From: Campylobacter sp.
GTDB lineage: Bacteria; Campylobacterota; Campylobacteria; Campylobacterales; Campylobacteraceae
Length of the DNA stretch: 64,000 nucleotides
Reading direction: 5' to 3'
NCBI RefSeq assembly: GCF_019423325.1
Contig: NZ_JAHZBQ010000001.1
Coordinates: 930,001 to 994,000, forward strand
Shown here: positions 1 to 8,805 of the stretch, piece after piece
Layout of the letters: each line of letters opens with the position of its first letter
Numbering within the stretch: position 1 is the first letter of the stretch
Notes under the pieces: model-generated
What the model was told of the DNA's origin: nothing
The model's input: only the letters and a program-made list of their open reading frames with translations
Databases searched by the model: none
Program-made: the position numbers and the translations under genes

Positions 1-393
1 TCCTAGCGGCCCCATTAAAATTTTATTCGCTCCAAGCGCCATCATCGTAGCCGCCGAAGCGCAGTTTGCCGGCACCAGCGCGATCAGCTCGTCGCAGTGG
101 TTACGCAGGATCGAGACGATCTTAAGCGATGCGATGCCGCTGCCGCCGTCAGATTTGATGTAAAGATAGAGCTTTTCGAAATGCTTGCCCTTGAGGTGGT
201 CGTTGATACTGATCGCGTCGTTACCGCAGACGCTGCCCGCGCCCGAATTGAAGTAGGTAAGCAGCGGTGCGCCCAGATATTTCTCGATATTGGTGATCAC
301 CTCTTGCGTTTGCTTCATCAAGATCGGCGGTTGCTTCGCCGCCTTTTTAGCGCCCTGCTTCTGCGGCTCCTCGTCTTTGGATAAAAATCCCAT
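1..393 (-). CDS. SppA/ClpP-fold serine protease, SDH_sah type (3' part cut by window)
   Basis: The 131 visible codons are the N-terminal part of the gene, which runs off the left edge. The start is the ATG after an AGGAAAAAC ribosome site. Residues 1-25 are a charged Lys/Gln-rich leader. A ClpP/crotonase-like core follows, with SDGGSG at 81-86 (oxyanion loop) and SAATMMALGA at 113-122, where Ser113 is in the place of the catalytic serine of SppA-like proteases. There is no signal peptide or clear membrane helix in the visible part. The likeliest family is the serine dehydrogenase proteinase family (Pfam SDH_sah), which is related to signal peptide peptidase SppA. The catalytic Lys/Asp region lies outside the window, so activity cannot be judged. 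Confidence 0.7.
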   Translation of the reverse strand, partial: MGFLSKDEEPQKQGAKKAAKQPPILMKQTQEVITNIEKYLGAPLLTYFNSGAGSVCGNDAISINDHLKGKHFEKLYLYIKSDGGSGIASLKIVSILRNHCDELIALVPANCASAATMMALGANKILMGPLG

Positions 394-812
394 GTTTTTC
401 CTTTCGTGTTGGTTTGGTTTTAAAATTTTATTTCATAAATAACAATCAGCCTTAACGCTATCGCATATTAAAATTTCAACATTCGCGCATACTACTTGCC
501 GCCTTTATCTTGCGCTTAAAATTCTCGCGCCGCATGTTGACTGCCTGCGCGATGCGCAACAGGGCTGCATTAAGCGCCCTGCAGGTCTTACGAGCTTGGA
601 ATTTTAAATTTAGATGCGAATTTAACTGTGCCGCATACTTTGAAATTTCGCCGCCGCGCTGCAGCCAATCTCTCGCGACCTGAAATTTTCGCACGCCACG
701 TATCTTAAGATATCATGCCCAAATTCTTTTGCCGCACCTTATCGCCGTATCGCAAGCCCTACCTTAAAATTTCAAGGCGTTTTGCGCCCTCAAATTTTAA
801 AATTTGCTCGCC
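394..812. other. Non-coding stretch between protease gene and djlA-like gene
   Basis: No convincing gene lies here. A 72-codon minus-strand frame (476-694) has no ribosome site and no recognisable motif. The stretch holds several AAATTTTA words and ends in the palindrome at 791-806. The part next to 393 is the likely promoter and leader of the protease gene, with an AT-rich block at about 415-440. Confidence 0.5.
791..806. repeat. Perfect 16-bp palindrome CAAATTTTAAAATTTG
   Basis: The motif is fully self-complementary and lies seven bases past the stop of the djlA-like gene. Close variants recur at 27572-27588, 27611-27626 and 55653-55668, always outside genes. It may act as a weak transcription end or be part of the AAATTT word excess of this genome. 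Confidence 0.5.
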
Positions 813-1805
813 CTACTTCTCGCCGAAGCGCTCCTTTAAAATTTTATACGCCTCGTTGATCTCCTGAAGCTTCTTTGTACCCTCCTGGATGATCTCCTCG
901 TCCGCGCCCTTGCCCATCAGGATGTCGGGGTGATATTTTTTCACGAGCTCGCGATATTTTTTCTTGATCTCGCTAAACGTAGCGTCCTTGGAGAGCCCCA
1001 AAATTTCATACGGATCTCTTTTGCTTTTGGCCGATCCGTAGCCTTGCGAGCCACCCGAATAGCCGCTACCATACCCACCAGAATATCCGCCGCCGTATGA
1101 ACCGCCCGAACTTTGCGAGCCTCCGTAGCCCGAACCGGCCGAGCCGCCATAGCCGTAGCCGGTACCGCCGCCATAACTGCTGCTGCCGTAGCCACCCGTG
1201 CTTCTGCCGCCGTATTTGTCCCAATAGCCGCCGCTTCTTGTGCTATAGCCGTCGTATTCGTCGTAAGCCGTATCGCTTTGCGCGCCGCCATTTTCGTAAT
1301 AGGTGCCGTAAAAGCTGCGCTCAAAGGTCGCAAACATCTGGCTTTGGATATGCTCGGGCAAGCCCAATCCGTCGCAAATCTGCGAGATCGTGCGCCGCTC
1401 TGCTGCGCTAAAACCGCGATCGACATAGGCTAAATTTAAAAAGAAATAGATTAGCCCAGTTTTGCGACTCGGGCTCGGGCGGTAGGTTTGGTTATATTTC
1501 TCGGCGAGCTCGCGCACGTTTGCAAGGTTTTCTTTCTCGAGCTTATAAACGAGCTTCAGCGCCTCGCGTTCGCGCTCGCCGGCGCCCATTTGGCGCACCA
1601 AATCGTCCAAAATTTCGCTTATCATCGCGGCTTCGGACTCGCTTACGTGTCCGTCGCTTTTGGCGACCTTAGCTAGAAGCGCTACTAAAATTTTAGCCTC
1701 CCCTAGCTGCATTTGCGCCTTGCCGCGATAGCCCGAGTTGCCGAGAGCCCCGCCGATCTGCGCGAAAATATACAGCGCGATTAAAATAAATATGACGCTA
1801 AGCAC
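813..1805 (-). CDS. DjlA-like membrane-anchored TerB/J-domain co-chaperone
   Basis: The protein (330 residues) has a hydrophobic N-terminal anchor (about 1-22), a helical TerB-like domain (about 35-160), a Gly/Tyr/Ser-rich repetitive linker (about 175-260) and a C-terminal J domain (262-330) with HPD at 292-294. J domains stimulate the ATPase of DnaK through HPD. DjlA proteins do this at the inner membrane, with the J domain in the cytoplasm, and this order of domains fits DjlA. The linker is made of GGYGS/SGYGG-type units and is encoded by a GC-rich repetitive stretch (about 1030-1260). The start is GTG, one base after the purL stop, so translation is probably coupled to purL. A later start would lose the anchor. 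Confidence 0.8.
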   Translation of the reverse strand: MLSVIFILIALYIFAQIGGALGNSGYRGKAQMQLGEAKILVALLAKVAKSDGHVSESEAAMISEILDDLVRQMGAGEREREALKLVYKLEKENLANVRELAEKYNQTYRPSPSRKTGLIYFFLNLAYVDRGFSAAERRTISQICDGLGLPEHIQSQMFATFERSFYGTYYENGGAQSDTAYDEYDGYSTRSGGYWDKYGGRSTGGYGSSSYGGGTGYGYGGSAGSGYGGSQSSGGSYGGGYSGGYGSGYSGGSQGYGSAKSKRDPYEILGLSKDATFSEIKKKYRELVKKYHPDILMGKGADEEIIQEGTKKLQEINEAYKILKERFGEK

Positions 1806-1806
1806 G

Positions 1807-4002
1807 CTAGTCTTCGCTCTTTATGATCTTAGCAAACTCGCCAAAGTAAATTTCTTTTAGCGCTTTTAGATTTTTAGAGACGGAATTTATGCGAAATGTT
1901 TCGCCGCCGCTGATGCCTAGTCGCATCAAGCTTAGCCCGTATTTTGCGGCGAGCTCCTTAAATTTCGCCTCGTCGCGCACGCCGAAAATCGCGCGCGAAA
2001 AGCTCTCGTCGAAAATATCTCTGCTATCGTCGCAGCTCATCTCAAACTCGCCGCCTACGCCGCCTACGCACGCCATCTTCGCAAGTGTAATCGCCACGCC
2101 GCCGATTCCTACAGAGTTTGCAAATTCCAAAACTCCGCTCCTGCCCGCCTCGATCGCGAAGTCCCACAGAGCGCGCTCGGCTTTTAAATTTAGCTCCGGC
2201 AGGCTGCCTGCGACGCGGTTTTCCACCGCTTTCATATAAAGCGAGCCCGCAAAAACGCCCTTCGTATCGCCTACCAGATAGACGCTCACGCCGCTAGCGC
2301 AAAAATCGCTAGGGATGATCTCGCCCTCGTTTGTGCCCACGCACACGATCGCGGGAGTAGGCTGTATGCTAACGCCGCCCGTTTCGTTATAAAGGCTTAC
2401 GTTGCCGCTGATGACCGGAGTATTTAGCGCGGCGCAAGCCTGCTTGATCCCCTCGCAGCCGTGCGCGAACTGCCACATAACCTCTGGATTTTGCGGATTA
2501 CCGTAGTTTAGGCAATCGGTGATGGCTAGAGGCGTCGCGCCGCTCATCGCGACCTTTCGCCCCGCCGACGCTACCGCGAGCGCCGCGCCTATGCGAGGAT
2601 GGACGTAATTCATCCGCGTGTTGCAGTCCGCAGCCATCGCGAGTTTTACGCCGTTTTGCTTAACGCGCATCATCGCAGCGCCCAGCATGCCGGGACGCTT
2701 GGCAGAATTTAGCCCTACGTTGGCGTCGTATTGATCGTAGATGTAGGATTTATTTAGCACTTCGGGGTCCTCAAAAATTTTATCAAACGCCGCGTCCAGC
2801 TCGCGCTCGCTTGCGCCGCAGCCGCATAAATTTTGCCCCGCGATCTGCGCCATATATGCAGGCTCTTTTATCGGGCGATCCAGCACGGGAGCCGCCTCGC
2901 TAAGCGGCTCGATCGGAATGACGCCCGCTAGCTCGCCGTGCCAAAAAAGCTCCATCTTGCCGCTATCCGTCACCTCGCCGATGACGGCGGCGTCAAGATC
3001 CCATTTGGCAAAAATTTCTTTGATTTTCTCCTCGCAGCCCTTTTTAGCGCAGATCAGCATGCGCTCTTGGCTCTCGCTTAGCATCAGCTCATACGGGCTC
3101 ATCCCCTCCTCGCGCATCGGTACGCGATCCAAATTTAACCGCATGCCGCTGCCGCTGCGCCCCGCCATCTCAAAGCTGCTTGAAGTAAGCCCCGCAGCAC
3201 CCATATCCTGGATGCCCACGACATAGTCGGTTTTAAAAAGCTCCAAGCACGCCTCCATCAGCAGCTTTTCTGCGAACGGATCGCCCACCTGCACGGTCGG
3301 ACGTAGGGATTTGTTTGCGTCATTAAAGCTATCGCTCGCCATAACGGCTCCTCCAAGCCCGTCGCGACCCGTCTTAGAGCCCACGTAGATCACGCTATTG
3401 CCCACGCCTTCGGCCCTGCCGTAGAAAATTTCATCCTTTTTAACGATACCAAGAGCAAAGGCATTAACCAAAATGTTGCCGTCAAAGCTCTTATCAAAGC
3501 TCGTCTCGCCACCGATCGTAGGGATCCCCATGCAGTTGCCGTAGTGAGCGATACCGGCGACCGCGCCTTTTAGCAGATAGCGCTGCTTCCTGGCATTCTC
3601 GCTTCTTCCTCGCACCTCGCCAAAGCGAAGCGAGTTCATATTGGCTTCGACGCGCGCGCCCATCGTAAAGATATCGCGCAGTATCCCGCCCACGCCGGTC
3701 GCAGCGCCCTGAAACGGCTCGATGAAGCTAGGGTGGTTGTGGCTTTCCATCTTAAAAACCGCAGCCATGCCGCCGCCGATGTCGATGACGCCTGCGTTTT
3801 CGCCCGGGCCTTGGATGACCCAAGGCGCTTTGGTCGGAAAGCCGTTTAAGTATTTTTTGCTCGATTTGTAGCTGCAGTGCTCGCTCCACATCGCGCTAAA
3901 AATCCCAAGCTCGAGCAGATTCGGCTCGCGACCTAAAATTTTTAAAATTTTTTCATATTCTTCGTCTGAAATTTTATGTGCCACTACTACTTTTTTATCC
4001 AT
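1807..4002 (-). CDS. purL: Phosphoribosylformylglycinamidine synthase subunit PurL
   Basis: PurL makes formylglycinamidine ribonucleotide from FGAR, ATP and ammonia in purine synthesis, working with PurQ and PurS. The small-type length (731 residues), the WSEHCSYKSS motif at 39-48, MESHNHPS at about 87-94 and a Gly-rich nucleotide segment identify it. The frame is open 12 codons further up to 4038, but the ATG at 4002 is preceded by an AAGGGCG ribosome site and gives the usual family start, MDKK. purS and purQ are not next to it, which is common in campylobacters. The djlA-like gene follows one base after the stop. Confidence 0.95.
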   Translation of the reverse strand: MDKKVVVAHKISDEEYEKILKILGREPNLLELGIFSAMWSEHCSYKSSKKYLNGFPTKAPWVIQGPGENAGVIDIGGGMAAVFKMESHNHPSFIEPFQGAATGVGGILRDIFTMGARVEANMNSLRFGEVRGRSENARKQRYLLKGAVAGIAHYGNCMGIPTIGGETSFDKSFDGNILVNAFALGIVKKDEIFYGRAEGVGNSVIYVGSKTGRDGLGGAVMASDSFNDANKSLRPTVQVGDPFAEKLLMEACLELFKTDYVVGIQDMGAAGLTSSSFEMAGRSGSGMRLNLDRVPMREEGMSPYELMLSESQERMLICAKKGCEEKIKEIFAKWDLDAAVIGEVTDSGKMELFWHGELAGVIPIEPLSEAAPVLDRPIKEPAYMAQIAGQNLCGCGASERELDAAFDKIFEDPEVLNKSYIYDQYDANVGLNSAKRPGMLGAAMMRVKQNGVKLAMAADCNTRMNYVHPRIGAALAVASAGRKVAMSGATPLAITDCLNYGNPQNPEVMWQFAHGCEGIKQACAALNTPVISGNVSLYNETGGVSIQPTPAIVCVGTNEGEIIPSDFCASGVSVYLVGDTKGVFAGSLYMKAVENRVAGSLPELNLKAERALWDFAIEAGRSGVLEFANSVGIGGVAITLAKMACVGGVGGEFEMSCDDSRDIFDESFSRAIFGVRDEAKFKELAAKYGLSLMRLGISGGETFRINSVSKNLKALKEIYFGEFAKIIKSED

Positions 4003-4066
4003 TTTTTCGCCCTTTTCGCCGTTAAATTTAAGCCGCAATGATAGCTAAAATTTTCTATCATTTCGA

Positions 4067-4822
4067 TTAATCTTCGCCCTTTTTAAGATACTTCTCGTAA
4101 AGTTTCGCCTCTTTTAAAAACGCGTAAAATGCGTTAATGTTTGCCGTGATAAATCCCTTGCGCCCGTCAAAAAGCGATCTGCGCAAAATGTATGATTTAA
4201 AAAACGCAAACGGATAGATTAGCAAAAGCTTCGCAAGGCTCGGCTTCTTGCCCTTCTCAAAATCCCCCTGCGCGCGCAGCGTGGAGTAGTTGTTGTTTTT
4301 CATAACGAGCTCGGCGATCGGCTTTTCGCTAAAGTGATTAATACAAAATTTGCTCTTTTTTACAGCGCCTTTTATGATCGAAATTTGCGCATGCACCCCC
4401 ATATTTTTATACTCGCCGCACTCCTTGCGAAAGAAGCGGATGTGGGTGTTTTTGCGCACGAGATCGGAGCATCTGCGCCCGAGCGAGTATTCATGAAATT
4501 TAATATCCAGCGCCGAGTAATCGCTCTGGCTCATAAACTCCTCTAACTCGCCCTTTAGCTCAAGGCTTACCTCCTCGTCGCCGTCGAGATTTAGCACCCA
4601 TTCGTTGCTGCACAGCGAAAATGCATAGTTTTTCTGCACTCCCTCGCCCTGCCAGTCGTGGTGGTAAATTTTATCGGTAAATTTACGCGCGATTTGCAGC
4701 GTGGCATCGGTGCTGCCGCTATCGACGATTATGATCTCGGCGAAATCCGCCACGCTACGCAGCATACGCTCGATGTGGCGCTCCTCATTCATCACTATCG
4801 CATAAACGGATGCTTTAATCAT
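4067..4822 (-). CDS. Family 2 glycosyltransferase, WaaE/KdtX-like LOS core enzyme
   Basis: The 251-residue protein has a GT-A Rossmann start with DSGSTD at 34-39 and the metal-binding LDGDEE at 79-84, followed by a Lys/Tyr-rich membrane-facing C-terminus. This is the pattern of the core glucosyltransferases WaaE/KdtX/LgtF, which add a sugar to the inner-core heptose at the cytoplasmic membrane. It is the last gene of the LOS operon. Its ATG overlaps the stop of the upstream deacetylase by four bases. The acceptor and the sugar added cannot be read from the sequence. Confidence 0.85.
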   Translation of the reverse strand: MIKASVYAIVMNEERHIERMLRSVADFAEIIIVDSGSTDATLQIARKFTDKIYHHDWQGEGVQKNYAFSLCSNEWVLNLDGDEEVSLELKGELEEFMSQSDYSALDIKFHEYSLGRRCSDLVRKNTHIRFFRKECGEYKNMGVHAQISIIKGAVKKSKFCINHFSEKPIAELVMKNNNYSTLRAQGDFEKGKKPSLAKLLLIYPFAFFKSYILRRSLFDGRKGFITANINAFYAFLKEAKLYEKYLKKGED

Positions 4823-5610
4823 AGTTTGTTCCTTATCCTCGTAAATTTAAGCCAAAAATCAAAAAACCCCTCCGTGCCCAAAATGCCGATACGCTTTACG
4901 GCGTGTCTGTCGTCGCCCGCCTCGTAAAGTCCGCGCTTGACGACTACTGCGCCTTTGAAATTTGATCTGGCGATATTTAAAATTTCGTCGTTAAATTTAC
5001 CGTACGGGTAGGCAAACACCTCGCACGGCCGTCCGCAAATACTTGCTACGCGAGCCTTGGATGCAATGATCTCGTCTGCTGCGAGCTGCGGATCGCTCGC
5101 GTAGGTAAGGTCTAAATTTACGTGGTGCATCGTATGCGCGCCAAACTCCACCAGCCCGCTTGCTTGCATTTTTAAAATTTGCTCCTCGCTCAGCATTCGC
5201 GCGAGATGGGTCGTGTTAGCGCGCTCCCAGTCGTTTTGCACGGCGTCCGGCACCAAAAATATGCTCGCTTTGAAATCGTATTTTTTCAAAATTTCAAAGG
5301 CGCTGGTAAAATTATTTTCAAACCCGTCGTCGAATGTGATGCAAACCGCCTTTTTAGGCAGCCGCTCTAACGCAATAAGCTCGCTAAACTTAAAGCTTTT
5401 AAAGCCGTTTTTCGCAAGCCACGCGATCTGTCTTTCAAAATCTGCGGGCCTTAGCCGCCATTTGTCGAATTTATCGCCCTTGTGCTCCTCTACGCTATGA
5501 TACATCAGCACCCGCGCCTTATGCCAGCCCTGCGGGATCCGCCACCAGTTATACCGCAGCGAAACGCCCGCTGCGGCGGCAAAGATCAGAAAAGCCGCAA
5601 AATAAATCAT
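4819..5610 (-). CDS. Membrane-anchored NodB-type polysaccharide deacetylase (copy 1)
   Basis: The protein (263 residues) begins with one hydrophobic helix (about 1-18) and then carries the carbohydrate esterase 4 motifs: MYHSV at 36-40, TFDDGF at 92-97 (catalytic base and metal Asp), a metal pair of histidines at 159 and 163, and FAYPYGKF at 199-206. CE4 enzymes remove N- or O-acetyl groups from sugars. Its place between LOS glycosyltransferases suggests that it trims the LOS core or outer chain, probably on the periplasmic side. It is clearly a paralogue of the gene at 7993-8805, with the same anchor, spacing and the arrangement RVLMYH...FDKWRLR. Four-base overlaps at both ends show translational coupling. 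Confidence 0.85.
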   Translation of the reverse strand: MIYFAAFLIFAAAAGVSLRYNWWRIPQGWHKARVLMYHSVEEHKGDKFDKWRLRPADFERQIAWLAKNGFKSFKFSELIALERLPKKAVCITFDDGFENNFTSAFEILKKYDFKASIFLVPDAVQNDWERANTTHLARMLSEEQILKMQASGLVEFGAHTMHHVNLDLTYASDPQLAADEIIASKARVASICGRPCEVFAYPYGKFNDEILNIARSNFKGAVVVKRGLYEAGDDRHAVKRIGILGTEGFFDFWLKFTRIRNKL

Positions 5611-6773
5611 CTGAATTTCTCTCCATTTTTATAGACGAACTCGCGCCACTCGTAGGGCTCGCTGTAAAAATCGCCCCGATCGTTTTTATCTTTTTCGCTT
5701 AACGCGCCGTGACGTTCGCCGCCGCCTTCGCTGCATTTTTCATCAGAAATTTCACCGCAGACATCTGCGCCGAAGCTCTCTTCAAAGATCGTCTCAAGCA
5801 TAAATTTTGCCACTCGGGCGGCGTTTGCAATCCTTAGCGTCTTAGCTCTGCCGCGCTGCGCGATACGCGCGTATTCGCCGCTAGCAAGAAGGCATTTGAT
5901 CTTCGAAAAACAATCCGCAGAATCATCAAAATAAACTATCTCCGAGCCGTCCTCGTAAAGCCGCTCAAACCCCGCGATCTTGGGGCTAAAAGTGCAGACG
6001 CCGCATCCTAAAAACTGCGCCATGCGGTCGCTCGCGCCGAGCAATTTATGAGCACGCGCGCACTCAAGCTCGTCGTCGCGATTAAAATTTATCGCAATCT
6101 TAGCAGCCGCGATCTCGCGATGAAATTTATCTCCGAATACGGCAGGCGCGCCGAGGCTCGCAAAAATTTTAAGCCCAAGCCCCTCTTTTTCGCAAAAATC
6201 GCGCAGCAAAAGCGCAAATTTATACCTCACGTCCTCTTGATAATCGCGCGCTATGTAGATCACGTCGGTCGTTTTAGCGGCGTCTAGGCGTCTATCAAAC
6301 GCCGCGTCGGAGATGTTTGGGAAAAAGGCGAATTTTGCGCCGTATCTCACCGAAAGATCACGCAGCTTCAGCGCATTCGCCCAAAAAAACACGTCGATGA
6401 AGCTTAGCTTTTCGAAAAATTCCCGTTTTTCTTGCAGATGATCGACGTACCAGATCGCGATTTTGATCTTAGGAAGCGCCGATTTTATCGCCCGCAGCGC
6501 GCTAAGACCGATCTTTTCGCCCTTGCCGATTAGAAGCAGATCGGCGCCGATGTTTTCGCAGATACGCACGAGTTTGGCATTCATCTTCTCTAGCCCGCTG
6601 TTTTTCAGCCCGCAAAAGCGTAGGCTCCGCTCCCAATCGCGGTAGCTAAAATCATAGACGAAGTGCCCGCCGCGGATGAGCCCGTGGCTAATCTTGCGCT
6701 CCATGCCGTAGAAAAAACTGCCGTCGTCGTATTCGTTAAAAATGCCGCAATGCACGATCTTTAGGCTTCGCAT
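5607..6773 (-). CDS. CgeB-like glycosyltransferase (GT-B fold)
   Basis: The 388-residue protein has alternating Rossmann strands. It has an N-terminal half with a LLLIGKG-type nucleotide-fold strand, and a C-terminal half with RMAQFLGCGVCTFSPKIAG followed by EDGSEIVYFDD. The latter is the donor-binding pattern of the CgeB/Glyco_trans_1_2 family. The last 60 residues are a charged Glu/Ser/Gly-rich tail unlike the core. Its start lies 13 bases inside the preceding glycosyltransferase gene and its end overlaps the NodB gene, so it belongs to the LOS operon. Donor and acceptor are unknown. Confidence 0.7.
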   Translation of the reverse strand: MRSLKIVHCGIFNEYDDGSFFYGMERKISHGLIRGGHFVYDFSYRDWERSLRFCGLKNSGLEKMNAKLVRICENIGADLLLIGKGEKIGLSALRAIKSALPKIKIAIWYVDHLQEKREFFEKLSFIDVFFWANALKLRDLSVRYGAKFAFFPNISDAAFDRRLDAAKTTDVIYIARDYQEDVRYKFALLLRDFCEKEGLGLKIFASLGAPAVFGDKFHREIAAAKIAINFNRDDELECARAHKLLGASDRMAQFLGCGVCTFSPKIAGFERLYEDGSEIVYFDDSADCFSKIKCLLASGEYARIAQRGRAKTLRIANAARVAKFMLETIFEESFGADVCGEISDEKCSEGGGERHGALSEKDKNDRGDFYSEPYEWREFVYKNGEKFR

Positions 6774-7996
6774 AACAGCTCCTCGTAGTAATTTTTAAGC
6801 GAGCTAATATAATTTTGCAGCGTCAAAGTTTGCTTAAGATCAGCGTGTTTTTGCGCAAAAGCCCTGGCGTATTTGCCGTAAGTGCGGTAAATTTCATCGA
6901 TCTTGGCGCTCAGAGCTGCCGTCTCATACAAAAACTCCTCGCTTAAAATTTCCGAAATTCCGCCCACGCGGGTAGAGATCAGCACGGGCGAATAAAAAAT
7001 ACCTTCGATCAAAATCACCGGAAAGCCCTCCTTGCGCGAGCTGATGACGTGCAGGTGCGATGCGCTCAGAGCAGCCGCAACGTCGTCGCAAAAGCCGCAC
7101 AGCCGCACGCGGTCCTGCAATTTTAGCGAATCGATTAAATTTTGCAAATTTTGCCTCTCGCCGCCCTGACCGTAAATTTTAAGCTCGAAATCAAATTTTA
7201 GCTCGCTTACGGCGCGAATCAAAAGATCAAAACCCTTGATCTTATCGAGCCTGCCGACCGCAACGATGCTAAATTTAAAATTTCTCGCCGCCGCGTTTGC
7301 GCCCTGTTGCGATACGAATACGCTACTAGTCTTATTTTGCGATGCGTCCGCATCGAAAGCCCTATCTTGCGACACGCGCGCCCCGCCAGGCGTATCTTGC
7401 GACGCAAATGCAGCGCCAGCCATGTTTTGTGACGCGAACGCGCCGCTAGCCGCCGAGTCGCCACGCGCATCCTTTGTTTCCTTCGGCGCCACGTTTGCGG
7501 CGCCCTCCGCATCCTTGCAGCGCGCGAAAATTTCATGATTTGCAAACTCCCGCCGCGGCTCTATGCCGAAATATATCACCTTCGCGGAGTGATTTATCGT
7601 GGTTGCGACCTTGCGCGAGGCTGCGATGACGTTTGGCACGCGATCAAAAACGGGCGCCTTGCGGTCGTTGTGTTTGGTCGCGACAAGCTTAAGGCTTAAA
7701 AATTTTTCGACCACGAAGCCGATCTGTGCGGCTTTGGCGCCGTGCGAATGTAAAATTTCAAATCCGCCCGAGCGCAAAAACCGATAAATTTCAACGAACA
7801 AAAACGGATTGTAGCGCTTGTCGCGGCTTTTGTACTGATAAATTTGCACGCGCGCATCCAGACGCTGTAAAAACTCGCATCTATCGGGCACGATGAGCGC
7901 CGTCTGCTCGCTTTTGCAAAGCTCATTTAGCGAGTCGATCACGATCTTTTCGACGCCGCCGTAAAATCTGGAGCAACAAAGATAGGCGATTTTCAT
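6761..7996 (-). CDS. GT4 glycosyltransferase with a repetitive interdomain insertion
   Basis: This is a family 4 GT-B glycosyltransferase of 411 residues. The N-terminal domain has FYGGVEKIV (11-19) and SHGAKA; the C-terminal domain has VGRLDKIKGFDLL (about 247-259) and EGFPVILIEG, the donor site. The two Rossmann domains are normally joined by a short linker. Here residues about 150-238 are inserted, and 181-230 form five exact-length 10-residue repeats, each ending in SQ. The conserved core appears complete on both sides, so activity is plausible. It lies within the LOS operon, with four-base overlap to the upstream deacetylase. Confidence 0.85.
   Translation of the reverse strand: MKIAYLCCSRFYGGVEKIVIDSLNELCKSEQTALIVPDRCEFLQRLDARVQIYQYKSRDKRYNPFLFVEIYRFLRSGGFEILHSHGAKAAQIGFVVEKFLSLKLVATKHNDRKAPVFDRVPNVIAASRKVATTINHSAKVIYFGIEPRREFANHEIFARCKDAEGAANVAPKETKDARGDSAASGAFASQNMAGAAFASQDTPGGARVSQDRAFDADASQNKTSSVFVSQQGANAAARNFKFSIVAVGRLDKIKGFDLLIRAVSELKFDFELKIYGQGGERQNLQNLIDSLKLQDRVRLCGFCDDVAAALSASHLHVISSRKEGFPVILIEGIFYSPVLISTRVGGISEILSEEFLYETAALSAKIDEIYRTYGKYARAFAQKHADLKQTLTLQNYISSLKNYYEELLCEA
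7307..7456 (-). repeat. Five 30-bp (10-residue) tandem repeats inside the GT4 gene
   Basis: Residues 181-230 of the glycosyltransferase have Ser-Gln at exactly 189-190, 199-200, 209-210, 219-220 and 229-230. The core word is A/V-S-Q-D/N followed by small residues. On the plus strand each unit shows a variant of TTGCGAYRCG. The units have diverged by substitution but the period is kept without indels. Confidence 0.85.
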
Positions 7997-8805
7997 CTAT
8001 TTCTGCCCTTCTTCATCTTCAAAATGAAGCTAAAAAGCCCCTGTCTGCCGCTAACCATGATGCGCGGAATTTCTAGGCTTGAATAGTGTGGACGGAACAC
8101 GTCGTTTTGCGTCGTAACGGCGCAACTAAAGCCTGCCTTGCGCGCGCTGCGCACGCTAATCTCGTCGTAAAAGCCGAACGGATAGGCAAAGGCGCTGCAG
8201 CAAATGCCGAATTTCGCCTCTATTTCGCGCTTTGATTCGCTCATCTGGCGCAGCTGCTCTGCCGCGTCCAAGCTAGGCAAGTTCGCGTGATCGAGCGTAT
8301 GCGAGCCGATCTCGATAAGCCCGCTTCGCAAAAGCTCGCGGACCTCCTCGTCGCTTAGCATCTGTTCGCGATTTAGCTCATCGCTTGATTTTTTCAGATC
8401 CTTATCGGTCGCCCAATCCCCGTCAAAGCGCCGGTTCACGATGAAAATCGTCGCCTTAAAGCCGTATTTTTGAAGTATCGGCAGGGCACCCGTGAGATTA
8501 TCGTGATATCCGTCGTCGAAGGTAATGCAAACCGCCTTTGCAGGCTTTTTATCCAAGCTTGCAAGCTCGCTTAGAGTGTAGCTCGTAAAGCCGTTTCGCT
8601 TCAGCCACGCAAGCTGTTTTTCAAACGCGGCGGGGGTCACGCGCAGGCGGTTAAATTTAGAGGCGCGCTTCGGCAGATGCTCGCGGATCATATGATACAT
8701 CAGCACGCGCGGATACTCGTAAGGTTGGTCCTTCGCCCACCACGCAAAGCGCAGGCAAAACCACGCAAAAAGCGCCGCAAAAGCCAAAGCCGCCGCGTAG
8801 ATCAT
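7993..8805 (-). CDS. Membrane-anchored NodB-type polysaccharide deacetylase (copy 2)
   Basis: This CE4 deacetylase (270 residues) has an N-terminal hydrophobic anchor (about 1-20), MYHMI at 36-40, TFDDGY at 95-100, metal histidines at 169 and 173 (GSHTLDHAN) and FAYPFGFYD. The reading frame is open to 8955, but that part is antisense-like read-through within the ligase gene. The ATG at 8805 gives an ATGA overlap with the upstream stop and the same N-terminus as copy 1. The two copies share architecture and most motif spacing, which implies a duplication inside the operon and perhaps two acetylated positions in the LOS. Confidence 0.87.
   Translation of the reverse strand: MIYAAALAFAALFAWFCLRFAWWAKDQPYEYPRVLMYHMIREHLPKRASKFNRLRVTPAAFEKQLAWLKRNGFTSYTLSELASLDKKPAKAVCITFDDGYHDNLTGALPILQKYGFKATIFIVNRRFDGDWATDKDLKKSSDELNREQMLSDEEVRELLRSGLIEIGSHTLDHANLPSLDAAEQLRQMSESKREIEAKFGICCSAFAYPFGFYDEISVRSARKAGFSCAVTTQNDVFRPHYSSLEIPRIMVSGRQGLFSFILKMKKGRNR

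Noticed and set aside
476..694. 72-codon minus-strand frame in the first gap
   Set aside because: No ribosome site, no recognisable motif, and it contains AAATTT words like the other gene-free gaps.
941..1433. Long open frames on both strands over the DjlA linker (Ala/Arg-rich)
   Set aside because: They are shadows of the GC-rich repetitive linker codons; no ribosome site or known motif.
7307..7456. Regular 30-bp repeats considered as a CRISPR array
   Set aside because: No conserved repeat with unique spacers; the units are adjacent, diverged and in frame within a glycosyltransferase.
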